A stretch of 64,000 nucleotides of DNA from G965212025 sp965215765 (lineage in GTDB: Bacteria > Pseudomonadota > Gammaproteobacteria > Poriferisulfidales > Oxydemutatoraceae): contig OZ244118.1 in assembly GCA_965215765.1 (NCBI GenBank), positions 1,860,001-1,924,000 of the forward strand, given 5' to 3'. A program made the translations under genes and the position numbers. Below, piece by piece: positions 1 through 9,139 of the stretch. The stretch's first letter is position 1; each line of letters begins with the position of its first letter. Below the pieces are notes generated by a model. The model was not told where the DNA came from, did no database searches, and saw nothing but the letters and a program-made list of their open reading frames with translations.

Positions 1-2
1 CA

Positions 3-659
3 CGGCAGCCCGAAGGTTACTTGGAGCGTCAGGTTCACGCAGACGACAGAGAAGCAGTACGAAAGTGGATTGCACGGGCACTGCTCAAAACCGGCACCTT
101 CGGAGGCAGCTCGGACACAACGCTTCGAGCCGCACGTTCGGCTATTCAAGGCCACTCTGGGTCGTTCCCAATCCAGCAACTGGATATAGCGGCCAAGATT
201 CGCTTCGTGGAAGAAGATCTTGATGACCTGCTCGACAAGACCTACGGCAACCGAGTTACCTTCTCGGTGCTGGCGCTGCTCTATCCTGGTGTGGGTCTCG
301 CCAACCGCTTCCAAGAAGACCATTTCTTTCCGAAGGCCTTCTTCACCAAAAAGCGCCTACTTGATGCTGGCGTTTCAGAAGATCAAGTGTCGGCGTTCCT
401 GGAGCGCCGAGATCGAATAGCAAACCTGCAGTTGCTAGAAGCCACACAGAATCAGGAAAAATCCGCGAAGATGCCAACCGAGTGGATGCGAAGTCACTTC
501 ACCAGTGACGATACTCTCAACAGGTGGAAGGAGCGGAGCTTCGTAGACGACATCGACATCCCAGACGACATGCGTGAATTTCTCGACTTCTATGAAGCGC
601 GTCGGAAGAAAATGAAGGCACGCCTCGCGCAGGATCTTGGTGTAAACCTGCATGGCTAA
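3..659 (+). CDS. C-terminal part of a DUF262/DUF1524 (GmrSD-like) nuclease, cut by the window edge
   Basis: The frame is already open at the left edge, so only the last ~219 codons are visible. Counting from the Leu codon at 21, an H-F-F-P motif (residues 101-104) is followed about 30 residues later by N-L-Q-L-L and then N-Q-E-K. This is the layout of the DUF1524 His-Me-finger nuclease domain that ends GmrSD-like proteins. Family knowledge: GmrSD-type enzymes join an N-terminal DUF262 NTPase domain to this nuclease and restrict modified phage DNA. The N-terminal domain would lie outside the window. The last ~35 codons recur at 1192-1305, so the 3' end took part in a local duplication. The assignment rests on motifs only. 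Confidence 0.6.
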   Translation, partial: RQPEGYLERQVHADDREAVRKWIARALLKTGTFGGSSDTTLRAARSAIQGHSGSFPIQQLDIAAKIRFVEEDLDDLLDKTYGNRVTFSVLALLYPGVGLANRFQEDHFFPKAFFTKKRLLDAGVSEDQVSAFLERRDRIANLQLLEATQNQEKSAKMPTEWMRSHFTSDDTLNRWKERSFVDDIDIPDDMREFLDFYEARRKKMKARLAQDLGVNLHG

Positions 660-784
660 TCGCTCCGTCACGAGGACGCTTCCTCTTTACGGAGCCTTGA
701 TAGCACAGATTCTTGTGAGCCCGTCCTGAGGAGCCATTACTCAACCGCAGCCAAGAACAACTCGGCACTTTGGTTAAAAACCTG

Positions 785-985
785 GCTCCTGGCAAAGAGA
801 TCGGGCTTCGATTTCGGCCAGCCTGGCTCTGCACAGACATCGGTCACCTTTGACATAACTGCGCTGCTGCTACATAGGGAGGCACCCGCATGAGCGAAAT
901 CTCTCACGCCGCTACATCATTCGTCCAGCAGGTTGCCACAGGAACCTCGTTGATCCAGCGGGGAATTCAGCAACATCGCGGACAA
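785..985 (+). repeat. Dispersed module ending in a short MSEISHA frame
   Basis: A module containing ttcggccagcctggct and a short frame beginning M-S-E/K-I-S-H-A occurs here, at about 1425-1628 and at about 9535-9706. In each copy the frame runs into a hairpin with an A tract. At 9613 its ATG overlaps the stop of the preceding frame (ATGA), as in an operon. It looks like a gene start left by a deletion. I do not recognise the protein. Confidence 0.5.
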
Positions 986-1013
986 AAAAAAGACGCCCCC
1001 GCAAAGGGGCGTC
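984..1013 (-). terminator. Rho-independent-type terminator for minus-strand transcription
   Basis: The arms gacgcccc (992-999) and ggggcgtc (1006-1013) form an 8-bp GC-rich stem with a 6-nt loop. Eight A residues at 984-991 become a U tract when read on the minus strand. A second small hairpin (ccgac...tcatcgg type) follows at about 1017-1037. The same pair occurs at 9707-9770. Confidence 0.55.
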
Positions 1014-1096
1014 GAGCCGACAATACTCTCATCGGTGGGGTTTATGTGAGTCATATTAGTAGTGACCAAGGGCGTTGTCAATCTCGGCGTTCCTTC

Positions 1097-1133
1097 ACCC
1101 GGGAGGAGTGATAAACCGAGTGATCACCTACTT
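1097..1133 (+). pseudogene. Scar of a NYN-gene start
   Basis: The bases ccgggaggag...aaccgagtgatcacctac match the Shine-Dalgarno region and first codons of the NYN genes at 1869 and 9835. The match then breaks abruptly into module sequence (attaaaaacctggctcc). The ATG is altered to ATA. This is a deletion junction, not a gene. Confidence 0.55.
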
Positions 1134-1191
1134 GATTAAAAACCTGGCTCCTGGCAAAGAGATCGAGCCACGATTTCGGCCAGCTTGACTT

Positions 1192-1305
1192 TGCACAGAC
1201 GACGTCCCAGACGACATGCGTGGGTTTCTCGACTTCTATGAAGCGCGTCGAAAGAAAATGAAGGCACGCCTCGCGCAGGCTCTTGGTGTAAACCTGGATG
1301 TCTAA
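1192..1305 (+). pseudogene. Second copy of the DUF1524 nuclease 3' end
   Basis: This repeats about the last 35 codons of the 3-659 gene (D-F-Y-E-A-R-R-K-K-M-K region) with a few substitutions and the same stop context. It has no start codon of its own and is a by-product of the 646-bp duplication. Confidence 0.7.
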
Positions 1306-1628
1306 TCGCTCCGTCACGAAGACGCTTCCTCTTTACGGAGCCTTGATAGCACAGGTTCTTGTGAGCCCGTCCTGAGGAACCATTACTCAGCCGCAGCCAA
1401 GAACAACTCGGCACTTTGGTTAAAAGCCTGACTCCTGGCAAAGAGATCGGGTCACGACTTCGGCCAGCCTGGCTCTGCGCAGACGTCAGCCACCTTCAGC
1501 ATGGCTGCGCTGCTACTGCATGGGGAGGCATCCGCATGAGCGAAATCTCTCACGCCGTTGCAGCATTCGTCCAGCAGGTTGCTGCAAGAAACCCGTTGAT
1601 CCAGCGAGGAACTCAGGAACATTGCGGA

Positions 1629-1800
1629 CAAAAAAATGACGCTCCCCGTAGGGAGCGTCTGTACTAAAAGGCTCCACTTAGGGAGCGTCTGTACTAAAGG
1701 CTCCACTTAGGGAGCACTATACTCAGAGAGGCTCCCCCGGGGGAGCGTCTAGCCGATGACTCTCTCAATCGGTGGCCGATGATTCTCTCATCGGTGGGTT
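1629..1800. repeat. Cluster of hairpins and 29-30-bp direct repeats
   Basis: A stem gacgctccc/gggagcgtc (1638-1646 with 1651-1659) next to an A tract at 1629-1636 would act as a minus-strand terminator. It is followed by repeats of gggagcgtctgtactaaa plus ggctccactta, a further stem ggctccccc/gggggagc, and two copies of a ccgatgac/tctca/atcgg hairpin. The cluster expands the simpler two-hairpin structure seen at 984 and 9707. All copies lie in front of NYN-gene sequence. Confidence 0.6.
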
Positions 1801-1868
1801 AACGTGAGTAATATTAGTCGCATCCAAGGGCGTTGTCAACCCATACCTTCCCCCACTTGCGAAGTAAA

Positions 1869-2484
1869 ATGAACCGGGTGATCACCTACGTATACGGCTT
1901 CAACCTCTATTTTGGATTGAAGGACAAAGGCGGCGCAAATACCACTGGCTCGATCTCTGCGCCCTCTCCCGGTCATTTCTCAAGGGCAAACAACAGTTTG
2001 AACACTGCCGCTACTTTACGGCACGGTTGCGGGACGGCGGCAGGAACAGTCAAGACACTCATCGTCAGAATATCTGGCTTGATGCCCTCAAGACGTTCAG
2101 CGACCTGACCCACTTCGGACACTACCTCCTCAAGTCTCAGAATTGCCGCAAGTGTGGCACCCCTTGGCCAAAGCCAGAGGAGAAGATGACGGACGTGAAC
2201 ACCGCCACCCAATTCCTCGCGGACAGCTATGAGGATCGTTTTGACACGGCAATCATCGTCTCTGGTGACAGCGACTTCACCACGCCGGTCAAGCTTGTGC
2301 GTGAGCGATTTCCCCGTAAGCGGGTGCGGATCGCCCTCCCCCGGCACGACGATCAGATCAACTGGAGAAAGCTGCCAACGCCGCGTTTATCATCGGCTCG
2401 GACAAGCTACGCAAGAACCTAATGCCCGACACCATCACAACATCAAGCGGCTACGTGTTGCATCGCCCGAATGAGTGGCGGTAA
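1869..2484 (+). pseudogene. Broken NYN-domain (PIN-like RNase) gene, copy 1
   Basis: NYN domains are PIN-like nucleases, and proteins of this kind often sit in defence islands. The start M-N-R-V-I-T-Y-V-Y-G-F-N-L-Y-F-G matches the copy at 9835, but the usual catalytic Asp (V-D-G-F-N) is Tyr here. A 1-nt deletion at about 1931 breaks the frame. The middle (I-V-S-G-D-S-D-F) is open in another frame from 2027 to 2422. A C5 tract at 2338-2342 puts the tail (A-N-A-A-F-I-I-G-S-D-K) out of frame again. One more C would restore the tail. Three lesions make it inactive. Confidence 0.75.
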
Positions 2485-2496
2485 GGTGAGCAGCCC

Positions 2497-2605
2497 ATGA
2501 CCACATCCCGAAAGGTGCTGACGAAGATGTGGTTCACATCATCAGTGAAAATGCCAACGCCCAGAAGCTCGACCATGCGAGTTTTGAAGATGGGCAGGCT
2601 GGTTT
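2497..2605 (+). pseudogene. Chimeric scar: DUF1156-gene start joined to an unknown gene end
   Basis: ATGACCACATCCCGAAAG encodes M-T-T-S-R-K, the start of the DUF1156 fragment at 10469, at the same distance after the NYN stop. It then jumps in another frame to D-E-D-V-V-H-I-I-S-E-N-A-N-A-Q-K-L-D-H, which resembles the C-terminal end of a defence-island protein, perhaps a helicase. The same fusion occurs at 18081-18177. Most of at least one gene has been lost between the two parts. Confidence 0.55.
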
Positions 2606-2696
2606 CGAATGAATGGGGGCATGAGAGAAGCGTGTGTGAACACATCTTGAGTTCGCTACTTCCACGTGGTATCTCTTTGTGTGAATCAAGGACGTC

Positions 2697-2990
2697 GTGA
2701 GCAATAGCACCTTTTCTGCTGCCGCCTCAGCACTTGGCTGTCTGTACCAGTGCCGGCTGGTGCTGGTCTGTGCTCTTCGTCGAGTCAGGAAGAACGAGGA
2801 GTTCCAGCTCACGCTTGAAACATTGGATGACGTTGTCTTTGAAAAAAATGGTGAACCTTCGGGGCTTCTTCAGGCGAAGCACCTCCGAGAACGTTCAAAT
2901 CTGGCCAAGAAACACTGGATCGCAAAATCTTGTCTGGGAATCAGGTTCAACCACGGCATGAACTATTCATTTGCTGATATGGGAATGTGA
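2697..2990 (+). pseudogene. Start and end of a deleted gene resembling DUF4297/CAP4-type nucleases
   Basis: A GTG start gives M-S-N-S-T-F-S-A-A-A-S-A-L-G, then L-E-T-L-D-D-V-V-F-E and L-L-Q-A-K-H. This resembles the N-terminal nuclease region of DUF4297/CAP4-like defence proteins (G-Y-x-Y-Q ... E-x-L-D-D ... Q-x-K-H). After about 65 residues it jumps to a tail, F-N-H-G-M-N-Y-S-F-A-D-M-G-M. Its stop overlaps the GTG start of the next gene (GTGA). The same tail survives alone in front of the second STAND gene (12907-12963). I infer an ancestral gene directly upstream of, and coupled to, the STAND gene. Confidence 0.45.
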
Positions 2991-5900
2991 TGGCGAATAG
3001 GAACTGGGGGCAGATCACCAACGGCGCAACGTTCGAGTCGTTGGCAACGACGTTGTTGTTCTTCGAAGACTCAAAAGCCGCACTGCTCGTGAGACGCGGT
3101 AAAGACGGTGGCCAAGACGCGCGTTCGTCTGATGGAAAGCGTGTGTTTCAGGCAAAGCACCACCAAGATGGGTCGGCGGCAAAAGCAATTGCAGATGCCA
3201 AGAAGGAGGCGAAAAAGATCGCGAAATACCGCACTCTTGGACACTTGCGTGAACCGCAATGGAGAGGTGTGACGCACTGGCGGTTGGTCACGAATGCCGC
3301 ATTCAATACTACGGATCGACAGACTTGGGATTCGGTTGTGGTACCGCTCTTTCATGCACAGAGCCTCGTCGCAGACTACTGGGAGCAGGCGAACCTCGAT
3401 GCGCTACTTGATAAGCACCCGGAGGTTGACCGCGCTTACTTCCAGAACGAGACGCGGGTCTTCCTGTCTTTGCCGGAGGTCAGAGAGATGCTCCCGAACC
3501 GAGAGCCATTTCTCAGACGAAATGCCCTTGGCACCTTCTTCGGTCGCGATACAGAGTCCCGAAGTCTGCGGTCCTTTCTTGAGTCAAACCAGCTATTTCT
3601 GGTCATCCACGGCGCCGGGGGAGTTGGCAAGACTCGCGTTGCTCTCGAGGCGGGCGAGCGGATCGCTACGGAGGGTGCTTGGCAAGTCCTATGGGTCAAT
3701 GTTGCCAGCATGAAAGCCAGCGGAACGTGGTTCAATGCGATTGCCCCAGAGTGCCAGACGCTGTTAATTGTCGACGAGCCCAAGGACGAGGACGAAAAGC
3801 TTCTTCACGTCCTCACCGAACAACTGGGCAGCAAGTCTGGTCGCACATCCCAGTGGAAAATCGCCATCATTGTGCGCTCACCGAAGGATCCGGTGCTGAA
3901 GTTCCTCTCCTCCCCGGGGATAGAGCACCTCGTCGAAAGACTCTGTGTTGCCGCGCTTCCCCAGAGTGACGCCGAGTCGATGTGCATAGACTTGATAAAC
4001 TCGGGAACCCTGGCCAATACCCCGAGCGAGTGGCGCGTCATGGCAGGAAAGGAGCTGGCGAAGCGTTTCTCTAGCCACCCCGTCTGGCTGACACTCGCTG
4101 TTCACTTACTGGAATCAACCGGAGATCTGACAAAGGTTCCGGAAAAGGCGGAGGGTCTCGCTAAACTCTATCTTTCCGAAATCACGAACGGAGAAAGCGA
4201 CTACGACCCTGAAACAGTGACCACACTGCTCCGTTGGGTTGCGCTGGTGGGAACTCTCGACCGAGAGAACGACACGACCATCAAGCTCATCGCTCAACAG
4301 GCACAGCTGAGTGACTCGAATGTTGCCAGGGAAGCTCTCGCAAGTTTGGTTCGACGAAAGGCTCTTGCAGAACGCGGTGCACGAGGCCGATTCGTCGAAG
4401 TAAAACCCGATGTCCTACGAGACTACCTTCTGCTGAAATGGCTCTCCGTTGATGTGGGACACGGTTCGAACCCCGTCCAACCCTCTGGAGATGCGAAACA
4501 GCTCGCCAAGAATGTTCTTGATGCGATGCTTGGCGGTGAGCCCAGCGCTGTCGGTCGGGTCATTCTGACTTTGTTGGCGCGAACAGAGTTTGTCCTGTCG
4601 CTCTCTGGTCAAGCCGTGCCTTTGCTCGGGTCGTTCATGCAGGACATCCTGAAGGACATCGGCAAAGCCAATGTATCAACTCAGATGGCGATAGCCGAGG
4701 CGTTTGTGGATTTTGCCGCATACCGACCAGAAGACACTGTAAAGTTGAGCCAACTACTGCGGACCTTGCCCTGTGTCGCCGGGCACGTTGATGGCATCTT
4801 CGGCACTCGAGACGTTGGTCATGATGACGTGATACTTGAACTGGCGTGGCCTGTGTACCACGCTGCGTTTGGTGCCCAAAGCCCTGAGATAAGACAGCTG
4901 GTTTTGAAGGAACTCTGTGAGTTGGTTAAGGCTGAATCCTGCGTTGCCACGCGACGGGAGCTCGGTCTGCCGAACGACGGCAAGCGCGCGAAGGATCTAA
5001 TCGGGAGAACCATCGAAGGTGGCCCGCAGTTCTGGTCAGATTTTGAGGACGAGGCATCGGCTACTGCATTGAGCTTGCTCGACGAGATCGCCGACCATGC
5101 GCCCGATGCCTCGTGTGTAGACGTATTAAAGGCGTTGGTCGGGCCTGCAACCTCGGCTGAGAGACAGCAAACCTGGAGCGAAGGCCACACCATCCACATT
5201 CAGACCAGCACAGTTCTCCCGGAGCATCCTGCGTGGAAGACGCGGGAAGCTTTGAAAACCAAGATCAAGGTGCTCCTGAAGCGTGACGAGACACCACAGG
5301 GGACACGATTAGCCCTTTGGACCTTGTTAGCCGAGGCTCACCAAAGCCTTAGCCTGTGCCGTACGCGCTCACACCAAGATGTTCAGACGACCATGCGGCA
5401 GGAGATGTTGGATGACCTCACCTGGGCGCGCTCGGTTCTCACTCAACGATCTTGCGACTTGGACGAGAGTTCCGCCGCACGGGATCTTTGGGATTGGTAC
5501 GTGCGCTTCGAGAAGAATCGCGATCTACTGAAGTCCGCAGAATGTCTGGAGAAGATCTACATGGAGAACAAGCTCGCTGCTGAGTTTAAAGGTCTCCAGT
5601 TCCGTGATGAGCCGACAGCGTGGTGGCAGCGTGTGGCGGCAAGAGCCGCCGAGCTTGCATCTGCAGAGCATGGCGCAATTGATGCGTTTCTGGATCGCGC
5701 AGCTATTTTTTTCAAGAGCGAGAAAGAACTCAATCAGGTTTCCGGCGTCGCCGCTCATCTAGGGCAAAAGGCAGACGAATCGGAAAGTGTCCGCAGCTTC
5801 ATTTTCTCGACACTCGGTGAATCTGAGGTACTGCCTCGGGCAGACTTCGCTGCAATAGCCGGAAACAGTTGGGCAGAAGATCGAAGGCAACGCGAGCCGT

Positions 5901-6985
5901 CCAGCACTCAGACTCTTGTAGTCGAATTGACTAATGCGTGTGGGAGCGATACGCAGAAACTCAATGTCCTGCAGCGACTGTATGGACAATTGATTCGCCT
6001 GGAAGGCACGATCAAACTCACCGATGAAGAATTTGTCTTCATCCGCTCGCACGAGAAGCTGTTTGTTGATGCTAAGCAAGCTCCAGAGTTCATCACTTGT
6101 GTCGCATGGGGGCTGGATTTCGAGTGGACGACTCTGAAGAGTATGGTGGAGCGCGTGCTTGACGCAGTGCCGAACGAGCAGATCGTAGCAGCGCTGTACT
6201 CCCTAGCGAATGCTCTGTTTTGGGCTCTGTATGGACGCGATCCCGAGGAAATGCCATCTCACCTAGGCACCTGGATGCTAGACCAACTACTGCGTGTCCC
6301 TAACATCGACAGACTGGGCAAGGGCCATGAATGGAGTGTCAACGAGGTGTTAAAGCGGGTCGGCAAGGTGCCGCTAACATGGCTCCCTGAAGCACTTAGG
6401 CGTCGCCGAGACATGGAGACCCAATGTGACCACGAAGACGTCTTGGCACTCAGTCATCGTATGCGCCTCAGCCAGTTTGTCGATCCGATCGACCAAGACA
6501 GCGACATCGATGGGGACAGCCGTGCAGCTGTTTACGAGCTGTTGGACCTTGTCTCGGACACAGGAAGTGTCGGCCACTTCCTTCATGAAATCCTCCGGGA
6601 TGTAGATCCGCACGGACGCGTTGTGCCGGCCGAGGTAGCGCGTCGGTTTACGGAAACGGATGACCGAGATGACCAAGATGCCGCGCGTCGCCTTGCCCGA
6701 ATAGGTGGTGGCTTTGCTCTCGAAACGCCGGCATGGCGCACAATCGCCAAACCCGTTTTGGCTCGGGCAGCGAATGCAGATGAAGAGGAGCGTGGATCCC
6801 TCTATTTAGCACTAACCGACCTTGAACCTCGATCCTGGCCGGGCACACCTGGAGAGGTTCCAGCTATCTTCACATCGGCGGTAGAGTCCGCACGCCAGCA
6901 CCTCAAGGCCGAGACGGATGACGACTTTCGCCCCCTCTGGGAGTGGTGCCTGACGGTCGCTGAGGCCGATCTGCGCGGCAGATAG
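2987..6985 (+). CDS. Mrr-type nuclease fused to a STAND-like P-loop ATPase, copy 1
   Basis: A 1332-residue protein. The first ~65 residues carry a Mrr/PD-(D/E)xK pattern: F-E-S near 16-18, G-K-D-G-G-Q-D at 38-44 and Q-A-K-H at 55-58. A Walker A motif G-A-G-G-V-G-K-T lies at about 209-216 and a Walker B-like T-L-L-I-V-D-E-P near 260. The remaining ~900 residues look helical and repeat-like, as in sensor domains of STAND proteins. Family knowledge: Avs-type defence proteins combine an N-terminal effector nuclease, a STAND NTPase and a C-terminal sensor. The start is GTG 2987 (coupled to the upstream stop) or ATG 2990. It is a close paralogue of 12960-17006, but its downstream partner gene is truncated. 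Confidence 0.7.
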   Translation: MMANRNWGQITNGATFESLATTLLFFEDSKAALLVRRGKDGGQDARSSDGKRVFQAKHHQDGSAAKAIADAKKEAKKIAKYRTLGHLREPQWRGVTHWRLVTNAAFNTTDRQTWDSVVVPLFHAQSLVADYWEQANLDALLDKHPEVDRAYFQNETRVFLSLPEVREMLPNREPFLRRNALGTFFGRDTESRSLRSFLESNQLFLVIHGAGGVGKTRVALEAGERIATEGAWQVLWVNVASMKASGTWFNAIAPECQTLLIVDEPKDEDEKLLHVLTEQLGSKSGRTSQWKIAIIVRSPKDPVLKFLSSPGIEHLVERLCVAALPQSDAESMCIDLINSGTLANTPSEWRVMAGKELAKRFSSHPVWLTLAVHLLESTGDLTKVPEKAEGLAKLYLSEITNGESDYDPETVTTLLRWVALVGTLDRENDTTIKLIAQQAQLSDSNVAREALASLVRRKALAERGARGRFVEVKPDVLRDYLLLKWLSVDVGHGSNPVQPSGDAKQLAKNVLDAMLGGEPSAVGRVILTLLARTEFVLSLSGQAVPLLGSFMQDILKDIGKANVSTQMAIAEAFVDFAAYRPEDTVKLSQLLRTLPCVAGHVDGIFGTRDVGHDDVILELAWPVYHAAFGAQSPEIRQLVLKELCELVKAESCVATRRELGLPNDGKRAKDLIGRTIEGGPQFWSDFEDEASATALSLLDEIADHAPDASCVDVLKALVGPATSAERQQTWSEGHTIHIQTSTVLPEHPAWKTREALKTKIKVLLKRDETPQGTRLALWTLLAEAHQSLSLCRTRSHQDVQTTMRQEMLDDLTWARSVLTQRSCDLDESSAARDLWDWYVRFEKNRDLLKSAECLEKIYMENKLAAEFKGLQFRDEPTAWWQRVAARAAELASAEHGAIDAFLDRAAIFFKSEKELNQVSGVAAHLGQKADESESVRSFIFSTLGESEVLPRADFAAIAGNSWAEDRRQREPSSTQTLVVELTNACGSDTQKLNVLQRLYGQLIRLEGTIKLTDEEFVFIRSHEKLFVDAKQAPEFITCVAWGLDFEWTTLKSMVERVLDAVPNEQIVAALYSLANALFWALYGRDPEEMPSHLGTWMLDQLLRVPNIDRLGKGHEWSVNEVLKRVGKVPLTWLPEALRRRRDMETQCDHEDVLALSHRMRLSQFVDPIDQDSDIDGDSRAAVYELLDLVSDTGSVGHFLHEILRDVDPHGRVVPAEVARRFTETDDRDDQDAARRLARIGGGFALETPAWRTIAKPVLARAANADEEERGSLYLALTDLEPRSWPGTPGEVPAIFTSAVESARQHLKAETDDDFRPLWEWCLTVAEADLRGR

Positions 6986-6996
6986 GAGCGCTGTAA

Positions 6997-7095
6997 ATGA
7001 TTCCAACACTGCAACAGCGTCTGAAAGACGCCAAAGCAACGCTGAGCCAGGTGCATGCGGCACTGGGGAGAAAGCCAAGTGCCATAACCGGATGA
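6997..7095 (+). pseudogene. Truncated start of the HEPN-like partner gene
   Basis: M-I-P-T-L-Q-Q-R-L-K-D-A-K-A matches the start of the 271-residue gene at 17003. The frame stops at TGA 7093-7095 after 32 codons and the remainder is absent. Sequence to about 7170 shows no recognisable gene. A shorter piece of the same start occurs at 24717. Confidence 0.75.
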
Positions 7096-7182
7096 CGCAT
7101 CGGCTTCGAAACCAGTTCCATCACAGTAATCAACGGCATGAAGAAAGTTCAGTCGCAATGCACATCAAACCCAAGCTCCATT

Positions 7183-7269
7183 GGGCGAGAAGACCCAAGT
7201 AGCCTGTCGGGTCATGCTTTTCGAACAGGCCGGTGGCGAGTCGGGTGGGAACGGAGCCGCGCCACCATG
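7183..7269 (+). pseudogene. Internal remnant of the DUF1156 5' fragment
   Basis: The segment gggcgagaagacccaagtag ... ggagccgcgccacc matches 10588-10674, the end of the DUF1156 remnant just before the AlbA_2 gene, with small deletions and a broken frame. It shows that the AlbA_2 copy at 7267 was duplicated together with its upstream neighbour. Confidence 0.6.
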
Positions 7270-7677
7270 ATCAAACTTCCAAGTGTGGAAGGCCGACGCC
7301 TTGATCGTAAGTCGCTGCGTACCGTGACCGGCAAGACGGCGGATTTCTCCAAGCTGGCGAAGGACTACGTCTGCTTTGCAAATGGATCCGGTGACCAGCT
7401 TCTCATCGGCATCAAGGATGGCGATGTGCACCCACCTGTGAGGCAACGCATTTATCCTGCGCTGCTCTCCCATATCTACAAGCATATCAGAGAGTTGACC
7501 GTTAACATTCGGGCTCTCCTTGAACTTCTGCAAGATGACAACGGCGGCGACTACATCGTGATCACCATTCCGCGGTCCACCGGTGTCGCTTCTACGAGTG
7601 ATGGGCACTACTTCTTGCGCATTGGAGACACCTGCAGGCCTGTGGTCGGAGACGACGTAATGCGGCTCGCTGAATGA
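7267..7677 (+). pseudogene. AlbA_2-domain gene fragment, tandem copy 1
   Basis: The 136 codons match the first ~135 residues of the intact AlbA_2 protein at 10672, including D-R-K-S-L-R-T-V-T-G, F-A-N-G-S-G-D-Q-L-L-I-G-I-K-D-G and F-L-R-I-G-D-T. A 1-nt insertion relative to the intact gene (gctgaatgagc instead of gccgatgagc) makes a TGA right after the domain. The fragment is therefore the AlbA_2 domain alone. It could be translated, but there is no evidence that it functions. Confidence 0.7.
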
Positions 7678-7702
7678 GCACCCGACCGTACCCTGGGAAG
7701 CA

Positions 7703-8155
7703 ATGACGTCGCTTGGCGTGCTGCGTTCAGATGCCGACACCTCAAAGCTGACTGCGTGGATCGTGGAAGACCGACGCCTTGATCGTAAGTCGCTGTGTAC
7801 CGTGACCGGCAAGACGGCGGATTTCTCCAAGCTGGCGAAGGACTGCGTCTGCTTTGCAAATGGATCCGGTGACCAACTTCTCATCGGCATCAAGGATGGC
7901 GATGTGCACCCACCTGTGAGGCAACGCATTGATCCTGCGCTGCTCTCCCATATCTGCAAACATATCAGAGAGTTGACTATTAACGTTCGGGTACTTCCTG
8001 AGCTTCTGCAAGATGACAACGGCGGCGACTACATCGTGATCACCATCTCGCGATCCACCGGTGTCGCTTCTACGAGTGATGGGCACTACTTCTTGCGCAT
8101 TGGAGACACCTTCAGGGCTGTGGTCGGCGACGACGTAATGCGGCTCGCCGAATGA
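7703..8155 (+). pseudogene. AlbA_2-domain gene fragment, tandem copy 2
   Basis: The frame opens in the tail of copy 1 (M-T-S-L-G-V-L-R-S-D-A-D-T-S-K) and jumps at about 7763 back into the start of the AlbA_2 domain (V-E-D-R-R-L-D-R-K-S-L). It therefore encodes tail plus a new domain and ends at the same TGA created after the domain. The junction within gcgtggatc/cgtggaaga defines the repeat boundary. Confidence 0.7.
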
Positions 8156-8165
8156 GTGCCCGACC

Positions 8166-8633
8166 GTGCCTTGGGAAGAAATGACGTCGCTTGGCGCGCT
8201 GCATTCAGGTGCCGACACCTCAAAGCTGACTACGTGGATCGTGGAAGACCGACGCCTTGATCGTAAGTCGCTGTGTACCGTGACCGGCAAGACGGCGGAT
8301 TTCTCCAAGCTGGTGAAGGACTGCGTCTGCTTTGCAAATGGATCCGGTGACCAGCTTCTCATCGGCATCAAGGATGGCGATGTGCACCCACCTGTGAGGC
8401 AACGCATTTATCCTGCGCTGCTCTCCCATATCTACAAGCATATCAGAGAGTTGACCGTTAACATTCGGGCTCTCCTTGAACTTCTGCAAGATGACAACGG
8501 CGGCGACTACATCGTGATCACCATTCCGCGGTCCACCGGTGTCGCTTCTACGAGTGATGGGCACTACTTCTTGCGCATTGGAGACACCTGCAGGCCTGTG
8601 GTCGGAGACGACGTAATGCGGCTCGCCAGATGA
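8166..8633 (+). pseudogene. AlbA_2-domain gene fragment, tandem copy 3
   Basis: The arrangement is the same as in copy 2, and the domain sequence is nearly identical to copy 1 (Y-P-A-L-L-S-H-I-Y-K-H rather than D-P-A-L-L-S-H-I-C-K-H). This suggests exchange between copies. The frame ends at TGA 8631-8633 shortly after V-V-G-D-D-V-M-R-L. Confidence 0.7.
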
Positions 8634-8960
8634 GCGCCCGACCGTACCCTGGGAAGCAATGACGTCGCTTGGCTTGCTGCGTTCAGATGCCGACACCTCA
8701 AAGCTGACTACGTGGATCACAGGCATCCGTGGATCGGATCGCGTGAAAGCTTCGGTCAAGGAGAAGACCGATGACGAGTTGCTTGAGCACTACGGTCTCG
8801 CCAGCGGAGACGTGCTCACCAATCTCGGCATCCCCTTCTGGTTGGAACCACTGCCGAACGTCTGAAACTGGGCACGGCACCTGTTGTCCAGGCGATCAAG
8901 TACGACGAGCGCGAGGACAAGATCAGCGATATTTCCAACGTGCGGTGCTGAACCGGGCAC
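8634..8960 (+). pseudogene. Degenerate continuation of the AlbA_2 gene
   Basis: After copy 3 the sequence follows the intact gene through M-T-S-L-G-L-L-R-S-D-A-D and D-E-L-L-E-H-Y-G-L-A-S-G-D-V-L-T-N-L-G. It then loses the frame near 8840 and similarity ends at about 8930 (gcgaggacaagatcagc). The HATPase-like half is missing. From 8961 to 9139 no gene is seen. Confidence 0.65.
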
Positions 8961-9139
8961 CAACTGCCCCCTACTTTCACCTTTCCTGGCATCTGATACA
9001 TCTCCTTCGCTTGGCGATTCTCGCTAACGTTCCGGAAGGACGGAAGTGCGCTAGATTAGAGGGTTGCAATTTGACCCCATGCCCAAATCTGGTCTACGGT
9101 GCTCAATCTTGTACATGTTTCCCATAAAGAGGTAGAGCA

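Larger units (their letters stand above)
540..1640. repeat. 646-bp tandem duplication covering the DUF1524 gene 3' end and its downstream region
   Basis: The sequence around the stop codon (taatcgctccgtcacga at 657) recurs at 1303, an offset of 646 bp. Similarity runs from the last codons of the nuclease gene through a non-coding stretch with the words cactttggttaaaa and cctggctcctggcaaagag, up to the small MSEISHA frame. The copies differ by scattered substitutions, so the duplication is not very recent. No intact gene lies between 660 and 1868; the stretch holds this duplication, two hairpin clusters and gene scars. Confidence 0.75.
7295..8728 (+). repeat. Three tandem 478-bp repeats of the AlbA_2 coding segment
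   Basis: The word gacgccttgatcgtaagtcg occurs at 7295, 7773 and 8251, a spacing of exactly 478 bp each time. Because 478 is not a multiple of 3, each unit changes frame relative to the next, which produces separate short frames instead of one long protein. Confidence 0.85.

Noticed and set aside
7295..8728. Diversity-generating element (template and variable repeats)
   Set aside because: There is no reverse transcriptase gene, and the differences are not concentrated at template adenines.
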